Positions 23,431 through 35,047 of a stretch of 64,000 bases of DNA are shown here, in pieces (within the stretch, counting starts at the first letter, position 1; the number at the start of each line of letters is the position of its first letter). Source of the DNA: Penicillus capitatus (lineage: Eukaryota > Chlorophyta); NCBI GenBank assembly GCA_965649825.1, contig OZ287694.1, forward strand, positions 1,736,001 through 1,800,000, in the 5' to 3' direction. The position numbers and the translations under genes were made by a program. Below the pieces are notes generated by a model that worked only from the letters and a program-made list of their open reading frames with translations, did no database searches and was not told where the DNA came from.

Positions 23431-23673
23431 ATGGTGGACCGCTCCGTCTCCGATATCTTCGACGAGTGGTCCACTCGACGCGGCGCCATTCTCCGCGCCC
23501 TAACGACAGAGTTTCCCTTCCATTCCGTCCTTCTCGCCAAGACTGTGCGTTCTGTAGAGTGGACGAATTCTTTGCCAGTTGTGCACCTCATCGAGAAGGA
23601 CTCTGTTTGGGAATCCGGATGGAATCTGGCACGTCTGTCCACCCTTCTACGAAGTCCCACCTGTTATCCCTGA
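23431..23673 (+). pseudogene. Alfin-type domain fragment
   Basis: Begins MVDRSVSDIFDEWSTRRGAI and continues LRALTTE, matching the start of the Alfin domain (consensus VEEVF.DF..RRAG...ALTTD). A GT-AG intron of about 46 nt then leads to VDEFFASCAPHREGLCL, matching the EFYQQCDPEKENLCLYG part. After a shift of frame it resumes as LFGNPDGIWHVCPP and EVPPVIPE, like YGFPNEQWEV.LP..EVPPELPEP. It then stops. In plants Alfin-like proteins pair this domain with a C-terminal PHD finger that reads H3K4 methylation; no PHD finger is visible here. Frame break and truncation argue for a pseudogene. Confidence 0.6.
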
Positions 23674-24724
23674 GTGATGCAACGGACTGAATTGTCCGCT
23701 TGATAAACCTTGACGTAAGACGCGTCATGCACAACACCTGGTTAAACAACGGTCTGTCACGCTCGACTTGCGAAGTCACATCAAAGAACAAAGGAGCCGC
23801 TGTATCCCGAATCCTCCGAATCCTTTCGTTGCAGAGCTCTGCCTCCAATCAAGACATCAACCTCCGTGCCTTTCTGTAACGAATGCAACATAGCAGGCAG
23901 TGTCTAGGCGGCCGCTGGATTTGATTGATGTGAAGGATGACGGAGCGCATTTCTGCAGAGCCGCTCATTTCGTTGCATACATCTGAGCACGGACACCGTG
24001 GCGGCCTAGTCAAACTTTCACTATTCGCTATGGAGGCAACAGTTGCGCTCTCTTGGACCTGTGTCTCGTCCGTTCGCGACACGGAACCTGCTACACTGTC
24101 TCCTCATGCAGGAGAAGACGGTAGCCCCATCTCTCGATAACAGCACGCTTGTCACCGTGAACTGGAATTCGTTGTTCCGTACCGTCGGGAGCAGTCGGTG
24201 GGGACACCTCCCCGTTCTGCTAGAGTCGATGGTCATCGGCGGCGTTGTCGCTTGGTCGGTTTTGAGCCCTCACCTGTCTTTTCGGTCGTGCGCCAATCGC
24301 TGGCGATGAAGTCATACCTCAGCTGACCGTTGGGCCGTTGCCTGGCCATGACAAAGCGACCTGCGTTTTCACCTGCCATTCTCATTTTTCTTTATCATCG
24401 CGACTTACTGAAGACTTGTGACCCCGCATTCACCGAACAGCAAACATTGCACTCACGACGCAGAAATCTGAAGAAGGGGACGGCGAGATACACTTGTCCG
24501 AGCGCAGTACGAACGCACATACGCCAGGTAGACTGACAGGGCCGTTAAGTCGGCTGCATGCTCTTCGTGGCGCATCGCCGTGTCTTCTGTAGGTATTGAT
24601 GATGCTTCTCTCCACATCACCTCCAACCGAGTCGACATCCCCGTGGCGTTCTGGAACGAAGAACAAACAACGAAGTGAATCGTCCACATAACCGTCTCTG
24701 GTAGAGAGCGTATCCGCGCCGCAG
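23674..24724. other. Spacer, possibly the upstream exons of channel D
   Basis: A frame from about 23937 (TERISAEPLISL) looks loosely like the Ser-rich first exon of channel B, and an acceptor-like CCTCATGCAG sits near 24115. The case is too weak for an exon call. Confidence 0.3.
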
Positions 24725-26968
24725 ATTGATTACCGTATACGGAAGGGAACTCGTCGACGCTGTCAACATCAACGGCGCGCCGCTTCTCTGCGACGCCATC
24801 GCTCAGCAGCAGCTCGACAGCGCATCGCTTTTATTGAAAAACGCAAAGGAGCACGAGATGCTCGTTTATCTCTACAGCGACAGGTGCCCGTCGTTGGATT
24901 GGGCGATCGAGAAGCGCTCCGAGGCCGTGGCGAAGTTTATCCTGGACCACGTGGCAAACCGATCCCTGCCAGTGGAAGAATCTTGCAGTATCCTGACTAA
25001 CTCTACCTGTTCCCCTCATCAAGGAATTCCCTGAGCTGATGGAGGACTACCTCAGGAACGACCGATTCGCCCTCGAGTACGCCCGATTCTCGGTACCGCG
25101 TTCCCTGATCGAAGCTAACGGTAAGCGACCGATCGCCATGACGACGGACGCGTGTCTGGACGGCTGGCGGAGCTACAACAGTGGAGCAGCGAGGGAGTTC
25201 TGGGCAGAGAACTCTGAGGAGCACAGTACTGAGCTGAAGAGCGCTTCCGATCTTCAGGTCAGAGTGGCTGCCAAGTTTCTCTGCATCGATTAACACGCCA
25301 TTCGCCTGCACGCCTCTGAAGATACGGTCGGCGTGGACAAGCCAAAGGGAAGCTACGTTTGGAATCACATCCTTCTGCTGCTGGCTACGGCGAAGGTCTC
25401 TGTGGAAATCTTCTCATCCGAGTCGCTGACATATACTTTTCCAACTGGCTGTTTTTCTCGCTCTACTTTCGATTCCTCTGGCTCGTTGTGCTGGACGTCC
25501 TGACGGCGGCGCTCTTCTCGTCCTTTTCGGCGACGTTCGGAATAGGCGAGGACGGTCCAACGAACCTGGAGCGATCCACAATGCGCGTCCTGATCGCACT
25601 GTCCTATGTATTGCCACTGTCTCCCTGGCGATCCGGAATTCCAAGATCAAGTGCGTTCAGCACTCACTCCTCCTCATACGTCGCAGTCTACCGACCTCTG
25701 CGTGCAGGATGCTGAGTATTCTTATCACGTTTGCCATTACGATGCGCGTCATGCTGTCCGACAGACATGAACCCTGGTCTGCCTTCCTGACGTCTATCGA
25801 ATGTATTCTCTGCTGGGTACTGGTGAGACGTTCGAACGTCAAGTTAGGATGTGGTTTGTCTAACCCTGTTTTTTCGCTGTGTGTGCAACCGTAGGTCATC
25901 GTGGCCCTGCTTTCGTTTGACAGGACCGGCCCCTTCATTTCCATGGTCAAGTATGCGTTCAAGGCCGTCGTGCCTTTCTCCGTTCTGGGATCGTTCGTCC
26001 TCCTCGGATTCTCCTTCGCCGTCCAGGTCGTCTTCAGATACAGAAACCACGAGAAGAGTGAGATGAGCGACCACAGCGAGAGCACTTTGGTAAACTTAAA
26101 GACGGGCGACCGTGCAGTAGAACCATCGGTCTGTCACTGCGAAGACGGCGTCAGGATCAATTCCGCTCTGCAAGTGTTCAAGATGCTGTTCCACGCCTGC
26201 ATCGGGAACTTCGATGATACGGTGAGCCGACCTCTACGGAGATGGCAGATCTCTGTTGCGTGGTGTAGATGTTTCTCTATAGCGACGATCCGTCGTTTAT
26301 TGGCACCTGGAGGATCTTTCTCTTCGACGCCTTTGTGTTTGTCGGCGGAATTGTCCTCATCAGTTTGCTGGTCGCGATCTTGAGCGATACCTTCGACAGC
26401 GTCAAGTACACAGAGAAGGCAGAGCTGGTGAAGTGCCGAGCAGAAATGGCAGGCTCGGCACTGTTCTTCGTCGCACGTCACATCGTTCACTTCGAAGAAA
26501 GAAGCAGGCAAGCATCCACGCACGCGCTAGAAAGGCAGCAACCGTCGCGCAGGTCAACGACTTGCTGGCAGAAGATCAAAGAGGCGACGGCGCGGTGTGC
26601 ACTCAACGTCAACGATTCGTTTCATAGACTGCATTCTCTCAAGCCTGGTTATCGACGCAGGTATTTTCACCTGGTGCCCCTCGACGAGACAGGAGCCGAG
26701 CAGACCAGATGGGAAGGCAGAATGATCCAGTTCAAAGAGGACGCTGAAGAAAGAGATGCGCCAGAGGTTTAGCACACTGGAAGAGCGCGTGAAGGCTCTG
26801 CACGAAGACGGTGACGCTTCTAAAGGTCGCCGTAAACGCATGTCCTCGTGCCGAGTGGAAGAAGACATCGATTCGGCTACGCGAGGGGAGAGGATCGAAG
26901 ACGAGCTCAGTGATATGCAAACGAAACTGGAGGAGCTGTTGTCTCTGGCAAAGCGAACATCGGTTTAG
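24725..26968 (+). pseudogene. Channel D (ankyrin/TRP-like), frame-disrupted
   Basis: All major parts of the family are present: ankyrin-like exon from 24725 (LITVYGRELVDAVNINGAPL), YARFSVPRSLIEA, VAAKFLCID, S1-S2 (RFLWLVVLDVLTAALFSSFS), S3 (MLSILITFAITMRVM), S4-S5 (FDRTGPFISMVKYAFK), pore (ACIGNFDDT), S6 (GIVLISLLVAILSDTFDSV), the YFHLVPLDE tail and a coiled coil. A longer acidic/charged loop separates S5 from the pore. Frame changes are needed near 25010, near 25430 and near 26750 without plausible introns. It is therefore a probable pseudogene, unless assembly errors explain the breaks. Confidence 0.75.
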
Positions 26969-27702
26969 TACTCCGTGAGTAAACTGTTTTGGATTCAGTC
27001 TTTGTATTCTATCCGCCGCTTTGTTTCATTCAGGAAGAGGAATTTCGTGCGTTTTGTAGTGGGTGGCGTTTTCTGTGATTACGAAGGACAGGTAGTATGC
27101 GACGTTCCGTGGGTGGTCTCTCATGTTCATTATCAAAACTTGTTTCGTGCTTTCACATCTCTCTACAAAACGCTCATTCTCGAGTGGCTTCACGTTTTCA
27201 TGATTCGTTTTGTCATATTTCATTTTGAAGAACAAAGTTTCACGAGGAACTGTGGGGTTGGGCAAGGTAGATTCGCATGGACTGATGTGATGGACAAGCA
27301 GGGAAGTGTTCTTTGTGTGGTATCTCGCCTCCGCTGTTTAGAAGCACGATCAATCGATGATTTCTCTAAAATCGTAGAAATCCCCATAGAGCGTTGCGTT
27401 TATTGATGTTCATTCAAAGTGTATCGCTGCTGTTTTGATACTTTCACTGAAGAGATTGTCTGAATGCCATTGAGAACACATGGGTCGTGTTCATCTGTCG
27501 AAGGAACAATGTGTGATAGATCATTCTGGCTGACCTGTAACATCGTGAAACTCGCAACCGGTTGCGCCAAAGAGATTGTTTAGAAAATGGTGAATAGATG
27601 AATGCTGCGCCGTCAGTCGGAGTCATCGACCGAACGTCTTCATTTTTCTTTGTGTTCGAAGATAGTTTCTCTTTCCAACAGCCCAGTGGATGAAAAAGAG
27701 TA
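26969..27702. other. Spacer upstream of channel E
   Basis: An open frame of about 140 codons on the plus strand (26975-27406) starts only at GTG and has no recognisable motif. No gene is called. Confidence 0.4.
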
Positions 27703-30217
27703 ATGTCTTCAACGCATCAAGAAATTACCGAGGAAATGGAAAGTTTATTACCTGCGGAGCACGAAAGCTATTCCGCGACGTCTTCTTTTCGGCAGCAAGA
27801 TGGCGCACCAGGTCAAGAACCAACATTAGCGACGGAAACCAAAGAAAAGAAACAACCAGAAGGGAAGACAACGAAGAGTGAGTGAAAATCCCACCTCTTC
27901 TCCATCCCCCGTCGCGGAGATGACGGTTGCGTGCTGCCATAGATGACGGCGGCGCCGTCTCCGGCGAAACGAGACAATGGTTTCTTGAGCCTCCGTCAGA
28001 GTGGACATTGGAGAGCACCATGCGGTAAACACCGTTTCATCTTCTGCATGGTTGCTTAACCGTCTTACAAACTGGACAGACTTATCTCTGACCATGAAAC
28101 GCGCATCGTCCATGCTGTCGATGTAGACGGAAAGCCGATTTTCTGGAATGCTTTGGAACGAGACCGACTCGACTGTGCAAACATACTCCTGGATCATGCA
28201 AAAAACATCGGGTCACCTGTGACGTTCGAATGCAGAAACGGTGATCTTTTGTCCCAGGCCATCACCAACGGATCTGATACTCATGTCGAATTCGTTCTGG
28301 ACAAACTGACAGGAAAGTATACGACAATGGCAGAGACAATGGAACTATTACAGAACCATCTACCAGAATTGTTCTCTCAATTCCCAAAGATCACACTTCG
28401 TTTCTTGAAAGAAGATAGATTTACAACGGAGTATGCCAGATTTAAAGCACCAAAAGATCTATTCGGCAGAAACGGAAAGACTTCAATTGGGATGTCTATT
28501 GATCACCATCCAAAAAGCTGGGCCATAGATAGCAGCGCAGCAAAGGATCTCTGGATTCAGAAAAGTAAGTATGGCGAGAAATTGTCAGACACGGCAGGCC
28601 AGAAGATCACAGTAGTTGCAAAGTTCTCATTCATTCGTCCTGGGAAACTGCTTGACCTTCACGGTCACGGGTACGTCCATAGTAGCGTTCGACTGAATTA
28701 AAGTGTCTTGCAACAGTTTAGAGAGTCCGTTAAAGTATCTTCTTGGCATAGCGGAGGCTGGAGAAATTTTTAAGTCAAAGACAATCAGAATTTATATCGA
28801 TTGGTTGTTTGGCTGCCGTCGTAACCTCTGTTTGCTGGGTGTCCTCTTGGATGTTGTGGTCGCCGCAACTTTCACAACCTTTGCCATTCTATACAGACAA
28901 CAAAGCGGTGATGCTGCGACATTACAACGTGGAACTGTGATAGCACTTATAACAGTGCCATGCCTTGCGAATTTATGGGCAATCTTCATCTCTGTGTCGA
29001 TACTGAGGTAATGCATACCAACGATCGTAATTCATCTGTCGCTTTGGCTTTTGCATTACAGGATCATTATGTTCATCATCGACCCTGTGCTCCTCTTACA
29101 CGCATGCATCACGGACCATCATACCACCTTCTCTGCTTTCATATCATCTGTTGGATGCATCCTTCGCTGGATCGTGGTAAGATTCATCTAAGAATCCTTT
29201 TCCTACACTCTTCAGTAACGCGATGTTTTTGTCGATCAGTTCTTTCGGACCCTTCGACCATTCGGTCGATTGGGACCCTTTGTTTCGATGGTGGGCTATG
29301 CAGTGAAGGACTCTCTGCCTTTTGCGATGATGGGTTGTCTACTGATGCTCGGATATTCCGCAGCGTTCATGGTTCTCTTCGACGGTGGATTTGGAGACGG
29401 CGACGGAGACAATTTCAACACCTTTCCACATGCGCTCGAGACACTCTTCCATGCTGGTTTCGGGGACTTTGAAACAGATGTGAGTTCTTTACTCACAACT
29501 CCTGTCATCATCCAGTGTGCTTCTCCTGGCGCAGATGCTTCGCCCATCCAACGACTTTCTTACAATCTGGAGGATTTTGCTGTTTATCTCCTTTGTGTAT
29601 GTCGGACCTATTGTGCTCATGAGTCTGCTGGTGTCTATCTTGACCGATACCCACGACAGAGTTCGGTCAAAGGAGAAGGTAGAACAGGCGATGTACCGAC
29701 TGCATGCAGTGGGTGACTGCGCTGTGCGTGCTGTGTTTATTAATTGGTAAGATCAATCAAAGATGAGAGAGGGAGTTGTCATCTATGAATATGTTTTGGT
29801 TAGGTTGCGTGAGAGTAAACAATGCGACGCATTCAGCAGTTCATGGATATATAACACTCTATTTCGGGAAACATGTGAAAAATACACTGAAACCATGGAA
29901 CGCAAGAACCATTATTTTCATTATCTGGTCCCTCAAGACACTGAAGACGAATCTTCTGACGAAGAGTGGCATGGAAGACTCCTCGCACTCGAAAGGACCA
30001 TCCATTCTAAAGCGGGAAAGAACGAGAAAGCCCTTGCAGGTCAACTCATTTCCCAAAGCCAAAGGTCTGTCCATTGACGCCGTGTTGTTCAGAGATAAGC
30101 CAAAAAACAATGGACGAGTTTTTTGCAATCTTCAACAGAATGAGAAAGATGAAAGAAAACATGGATGAGATGAAAACCGCTCTTGACCAAATCCTTCAGA
30201 AGCTCGCCAAACCTTGA
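27703..30217 (+). CDS. Ankyrin/TRP-like cation channel E
   Basis: Nine exons: 27703-27877, 27943-28024, 28080-28670, 28717-29007, 29062-29176, 29240-29479, 29535-29746, 29804-30068, 30095-30217, giving 697 residues in frame. The N-terminal tail is acidic and Gln/Glu-rich. The ankyrin-like domain has KPIFWNALERDRLDCANILL and EFVLDKLTGKYTTMAE. Helices: S1 LLGVLLDVVVAATFTTFAI, S3 FIIDPVLLLHAC, S5 MMGCLLMLGYSAAFMVLFDG, pore GFGDFETD, S6 VLMSLLVSILTDTHDRVRS. The tail motif HYFHYLVPQD with EEWHGRLLALE precedes a short coiled coil ending DQILQKLAKP. Several exon lengths (591, 115, 240, 212, 265) equal those of channel C, its inverted duplicate. Intact by inspection. Confidence 0.87.
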
Positions 30218-31189
30218 ACCGATTTCGACTGGACGAATCCTTTCCATGGACATCAATTTGCTTTACTCCGACGTTTCTCCTTCGTTCTGTTTTTATTTTT
30301 AAGCTTGTGTGTTTCGTAAGAAGCTGTCACTGACATGTCCAATAGCGTTATCGCACTTTGACTACGCTGATTAGGACATCGGAATAGCTTCCCATTAGAT
30401 TCCTTGTCGTCATCTATTTCATTGTTTCTTGCATTATTCACGGCGAAAACATCCGCCACACGAATCCTTAGTGATATTACCTGGGAAAGAAACGAACGAA
30501 GGGCAATCAGTTCGTTGTGGCAATGTACGCAAGAGTTGTCTGAGTGGAGCGTATGCGAAATGCCGTCGCCGGATCTCCCGTTAGTTAATCAAGACCTCTG
30601 CGAGTTCCATCCATCGCTGCATGCTGAATGAAGACGAACTCGATCCTGTAGAGAGGTATATTGAGACTTCGTAGGCAGAGAAGCTACTGCTGTGACCGTT
30701 CGTGTTTCAAGCGTTGCGCCTATGGTTTTACATCGCGCTGCACTCTGGAGCTTCATTGGTGATGCGAAGATCTACGTGATGTACTTTGCTTCCGTCGCTC
30801 AGTAGGCAATCCCTCTGTCTCCGAATGAAGCTCCAGAGTGCGGAGCGTTGCTCTGTATTTGTGCGAACTATGTCCCTCTGTTGTGCATCTCTTCGTTCGA
30901 CGAGCTGGAGAGAGCAAAACAGTGATGAAGGGACTGTATCGTCAAGGTCAAAGCAAATCTTTTGAAGGAAACGCCGTTTCCTCTGTATCGGCGTGCGTCC
31001 TGGTGCGGGCGTCGTACTCCAATGTGGCTCATGCCTGAGAATCAAAGCGTCGATAATCGACCAAATCATCTGCCACTGATAAAAGGACTGGTTCATGACA
31101 CGGCGTGACATTCATTGTAATCTGGAGACATCGAAAACAGCAACGTCTCCCAACAGGAGGTTTTTGATCGATATGTTCTTCTATCCTTA
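30218..31189. other. Spacer conserved with 8247-9243
   Basis: Aligns closely in reverse with the spacer between serpin 1 and channel C (for example GGTCAAAGCAAATCTTTTGA). No gene is recognised. Confidence 0.5.
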
Positions 31190-32384
31190 TTAGATCTTTG
31201 TCTGCGTTCCTTGGAAGAGAATGGTCCCGTCTGCTTCGTCCACAATAAAATACAGAAAAGGACGGTCGACAGTGATATTGAACAAAGGAGGAGGGAATCG
31301 ATAACATCTTTGACGACTATATACAGTCACTGCTGCCGCTTCCGTACCCTACAAGCAACTTCATACATCACAGGGGTAACAAAAAGTCGTTCGACTTCTT
31401 CGTCTACTATGATCTTGGCTTTGTGAATGACTTTAGAGATCGCCAACGGTGCATCCAGTGCGATTGCAGAGAAATCTGCCCCAAGAGAGAAGGCTGTCGA
31501 CAGGCCGAGCTTGACAAGCATATCACTGAGCGACTCGAGCGTCTGCTCCATTTCCCACTTGGGCAGCTTGAGGTCAACTTTCTTCTCGACGAATCCGCCG
31601 CCAAACAGTGATCCGATGTGATTCGAGAGATCCTGTTCTGCTTTCTTCCATCCGTCGAGCTTGTTCGGCAGCAACAGATACATCATGAATGCATGGCCGT
31701 CGTATGGCATGCCAAACACAAGAGCGTCCAACTCAGCCACCTCCTTGACGCGAAAACTTTCTTCGCGCAAGGACATGAAGGGCACCGTCTGGTCGCCGCC
31801 GACGGCGTGGAAGGTGCCATCTCTTGTCGCCTGTTTAGGGAAACGCGTCTTCCAGGTGCCCTTGAAGTAGAGGGCGTTGACGACGACGAGGACCATTACG
31901 GGCGAGAGAGCTCCGGGCGGAATGACATTCGGAATCAGCCCTGCCGTTTTCGAACTGACCCACGCGTTGATTCGAACACGGACGTCTTCGGCGGCTCGAT
32001 CAAAATCCACCGATTCGACGTTGGCCGACCCGATGCTCGACACGTATTGTTTCCTGAGTTTCACAGACTCTTCGACGTAGATGCGGTTCGCCATCTTCGC
32101 GACGGAACCGCCCGAGTACTTCGTCATTTTGGCGAAAAGGCCTCGACGAACGCCCTTATCCTAGATATGCGTCCTCAACAGTCGTACGGCAGGGAGAGCG
32201 TACGTACATTAAAGTTGAAGAGTGTCTCGAGTTCGGTCTTAGTTTTGCCGCGAGAGCCGTTGTGAGCGAGGAGGAAGCATGCGGCTATGGACAAGGGAGA
32301 GAAGATAAGGTTATCGTCGACGTGCTGCTGTCGCCATTCCGACAGGAGCTTCTGCCCGAAAACGTTTACCGAATTCGAATTCAT
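31190..32384 (-). CDS. Serpin 2 (serine/cysteine protease inhibitor family)
   Basis: Exons 32384-32208, 32160-31396 and 31348-31190 on the minus strand give 366 residues; an upstream in-frame ATG at 32432 would add 16. Same landmarks as serpin 1: NLIFSPLSIAACFLLAHNGS, NRIYVEE, VSSKTAGLIPNVIPPGA, VVNALYFKGTW, VPFMSL, SKVIHKA, IVDEE. The last exon gives the inhibitory hinge GTEAAAVT, a basic bait segment VYSRQRCYRF, then PPPLFNITVDRPFLYFIVDE and ILFQG. The bait loop is two residues shorter than in serpin 1 and differs at every position, while flanks are almost identical. A basic loop suggests trypsin- or cathepsin-like targets, but this is inference. Confidence 0.92.
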
Positions 32385-32432
32385 CGTCGCGACAGAGAAA
32401 AATTTGCTGCCGAAATCCACGAAAGCTTTCAT

Positions 32433-32700
32433 GATGAGTAAGGTTGACTTGGGAGAAACGCCGCCGCGTAAGGAATGCCTGCGAACGAGTTATGGAGACG
32501 AATAACAGCCGCGACAGCCGTCTTTGTAACCCGTTTCTGACGTGACCCGGAAGCTAGTAGGTCTCCCACATGACGCGAGAACGTAGCTGTCAGCTGTTCT
32601 TCATTTCTACAGTGACAAACGGAAAGCAAAACCGCCGCTCTTCCTCAAGATCTCCTCATTTCTTCCCAGTCAGTTGCGCAACGGCGACGCGTTTGCTGCG
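32433..32700. other. Serpin 2 5' flank
   Basis: Homologous in reverse to the serpin 1 5' flank until about 32620. Presumed promoter area; no element recognised. Confidence 0.5.
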
Positions 32701-32711
32701 GTGTTCGACAA

Positions 32712-32830
32712 GTGTCGGAAAGCATCAAACAGAGATTTACAAAGACGCAGGCAGGGCCGTTTCTCGGCAACGGCCATACATCAACAAATAGGCTACTCAT
32801 TCATCCAAGTCAAATCAAAATGACATACAC
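32712..32830. repeat. Direct repeat bordering the retroelement zone, left copy
   Basis: Sequence from TGTCGGAAAGCATCAA through ATTCATCCAAGTC matches 40005-40118 at roughly 80 percent by eye. The two copies bracket the gypsy-type and gag-only elements. They may be ends of a larger decayed element or pieces of a duplicated host gene. Confidence 0.6.
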
Positions 32831-33489
32831 ACGACGTGGGCCACCAAATCCCTGCGCCTCCGAAAATCCCAAACAAAGAAAACAAATAAACAAACAGAAC
32901 GGAGGGATCAAATCACTTTCAGCTCGTATCATAGTATCGACGCAGTTGATGGGCACGAACGCGTCAGATGAGACGGCCAGTTTGCTTGTGTCTTATGTCC
33001 CAAATGAAACGCGATTCTCTAGTGACACACTCACAAGGACCACCATCCCACAATGCAGAAAAGGGCTTCGGCGACCGGTGATTTGGCGACATCTTCCCCA
33101 CGACAAGATCTCCTTCCAAAGGGTCGTCGACGGCGTTCCGCTTACGGAAACGACATCCTTCGTATTCTTGATCCTTCCGAGTGTTTTCGATCGCCTTGCG
33201 GCTCAATTCTTGCAGCGTTCCCTTCGTCACGACCTCTCCCGTTATTCGACAACAGAACACCAACTCGTTTGGAGAAAGGAGGTAACCCTGTGGACAGAGT
33301 CGTTGATCAGGTTGGTGGCGGACGCGACATTCTTGGTCCACGAAGTTGGGGATGCTGTGAAGAACTCCCTCCAGCCGCCTCACTCTCCACATTCCCGAGG
33401 ATTTCCTCGGCGTGGACCCGTATCTCCCCATCGCCGGCGCGACGGCGGAGAGGTTGGCGTGGGGAGTGAGCGTCTGAATCGTCTCCGGG
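32831..33489. other. Unassigned stretch, open on both strands
   Basis: A 273-codon plus frame (32712-33533) and a 214-codon minus frame (33608-32964) overlap. The plus frame has FQRVVDG, echoing FQRVVDA in the frame at 40400-40885, so the two may derive from one unrecognised gene. No family is identified. Confidence 0.35.
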
Positions 33490-33637
33490 TTAACCCATCT
33501 CACAAGCGCAGCGGAAGTCTTGGAGTTAGATGAGGATGGGCGAGAGTTGGAGGCCGCACCAACAGTCTTGCAGCGAAGAGACGACTTGTTACAATCGATG
33601 GTAGACAACGAATGTTTTGTAAGACAGAAACGGATAT
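33490..33637. repeat. LTR-like segment, left part (split by insertion)
   Basis: With 35444-35650 this forms one unit whose uninterrupted, reverse-oriented homolog lies at about 49600-49990 (shared GATGAGGATGGGCGA and TGACGACAGG). The gag-only element inserted into it at 33637/35444. Confidence 0.7.
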
Positions 33638-33873
33638 TGTCGCGCGGAGGCGCCGAACGAAAACGAACTACAGCGGAAGACTTACAAGTGTTCGAAGCAA
33701 GGCGAAAATACGTTCAGATTGTTCATTTTATACTTGCGCGATGACGCGACTTGACGAGGTAGATGAATCACCCTAGCCTCAGAACCAGAGAAAATGGCCT
33801 TGGGTGATTCAACCAAGACCCCCCGGGATGTGGCCTCCTCAGAAACGAGTCAGCGTCACATCGCTCGGCGACA
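33638..33873 (-). repeat. 3' LTR of gag-only element
   Basis: 236 bp, TG...CA ends with 6-bp terminal inverted repeat TGTCGC/GCGACA. Preceded on the element strand by a purine-rich run (GGCGGGAAGCGTGG) that could be the polypurine tract. Confidence 0.92.
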
Positions 33874-33937
33874 CCACGCTTCCCGCCAACTCCGAAAAAC
33901 AAGTAAAGCAAACCCCCACGAAAACAACAGAATGAAA

Positions 33938-35047
33938 TCAGTCTATGCCCGAGGTGAATCGTCGCAGCGCCGAGAAAATGGTCCATCCCGAAGATGATGA
34001 TGCTTCTGTGTTTGGTTCCCCCGCTCTCTGCTGCGCATCCGATATCGTCGGATCCACTGACTCGACCGCATTAATCCGCGCTTGCGGACAGTCCTTTGCC
34101 AGATGCCCCTTGCATCGGCACACATAACATATCCGATTGCGCTTGATGGCACCTCCGCCATCATCTGCCGCGTCGGTTGCTCTCGCCCGTCGTCGGCGCG
34201 GGAACCGCCCAATGTCGTGCAAAACGCGCTTCATCTGATGCAACGTCTTCACGGTTCTCCGTCCTTCTGCCGGTCTTGTCGTCATCAACTCAGCCGTCCT
34301 TTCGCCGTTCGTCCGTACGGTTTCCTGCAGAGTCTTCACCTCGGCGGCCAAAGACTGTAGACATGGCACCAAATCAGGTGCCGAAATAAACTTTTTCTTC
34401 GCCTCTGTAAAGGCGGCATCAGTCTCTCTAAGCTTCTCATGGAGAGAGGAGGCTTCCACGCGTGCCTCGTTTGCATCTTGCTGTGCCTTGACGCTGCCTT
34501 GCTGCGCCTCGGCAAGATCCTGTTGCAGCCTCGCATTCGCCCCCGATAACCGTTCGTTTTTCACATTCACTTCTTCCCACGCTTGCGCAGCCAAGGCGTT
34601 TTGTTGCAGCCCCTGCTCAAACTCCCGGTACAGCTCGTCGTGGAGATCTTTCCACCGTTCGCTCTCCTTGACCGCGTTAGCACATGCCGTCTGCGCTTCA
34701 GACGCGCTTCGCTGTTCGCGCCGTAGCTGCTGTTGTAGCTGTTCTCTCTCCTCGCGCAGTCGTCTCGTCGTCGCTTGCAACTCGCGCCTCTCTTGCAGCC
34801 TCGGGCAAACGTAGCGGACAAAATCGCACATGTCGAGGAGATCCACCAAGAAACACTCGTCCTCTGTCCTGGACCAACCATCCGGCAATATCCACGTTCT
34901 CCGCCCGCGAAGTCTGGGGCAGAGCCCCTCGTCTTCGCGACAGTAGACGAGGAAACTTTCAAGGCACCCGTAGATACCGTAAATCCCGCTTCTGTTTTCC
35001 TCCCACCGTCCTTGCCCCGTTCTTCTTTCTCGTCGTGCTTGGCTCAT
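33938..35047 (-). CDS. Gag-like protein with coiled coil and zinc knuckle
   Basis: 369 residues starting at ATG (35047). The N-terminal third has a compact region with DECFLVDLLDMCDFVRYVCP. Residues about 90-250 form a long coiled coil rich in Glu, Gln, Ala and Arg. Near residue 310 is a CCHC zinc knuckle (CYVCRCKGHLAKDC, spacing C-x2-C-x4-H-x4-C), the usual RNA-binding motif of retroelement Gag. The tail is Ser-rich. It is the only gene of the element. The frame is intact, in line with recent activity. Confidence 0.85.
   Translation of the reverse strand: MSQARRERRTGQGRWEENRSGIYGIYGCLESFLVYCREDEGLCPRLRGRRTWILPDGWSRTEDECFLVDLLDMCDFVRYVCPRLQERRELQATTRRLREEREQLQQQLRREQRSASEAQTACANAVKESERWKDLHDELYREFEQGLQQNALAAQAWEEVNVKNERLSGANARLQQDLAEAQQGSVKAQQDANEARVEASSLHEKLRETDAAFTEAKKKFISAPDLVPCLQSLAAEVKTLQETVRTNGERTAELMTTRPAEGRRTVKTLHQMKRVLHDIGRFPRRRRARATDAADDGGGAIKRNRICYVCRCKGHLAKDCPQARINAVESVDPTISDAQQRAGEPNTEASSSSGWTIFSALRRFTSGID

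Larger units (their letters stand above)
27960..32620. repeat. Inverted duplication block, right arm (channel E + serpin 2)
   Basis: Reverse-orientation partner of 6820-12115, with genes in mirrored order. The arms face each other across about 16 kb. The arm is shorter mainly because channel E lacks the coiled-coil array of channel C. Confidence 0.85.

Noticed and set aside
26975-27406. 143-codon plus-strand open frame after channel D
   Set aside because: Starts at GTG only, has no recognisable motif and no paralogous copy; chance frame.
32964-33608. 214-codon minus-strand frame overlapping the left retroelement border
   Set aside because: The opposite strand has a longer frame over the same DNA and neither has a known domain; coding strand cannot be decided.
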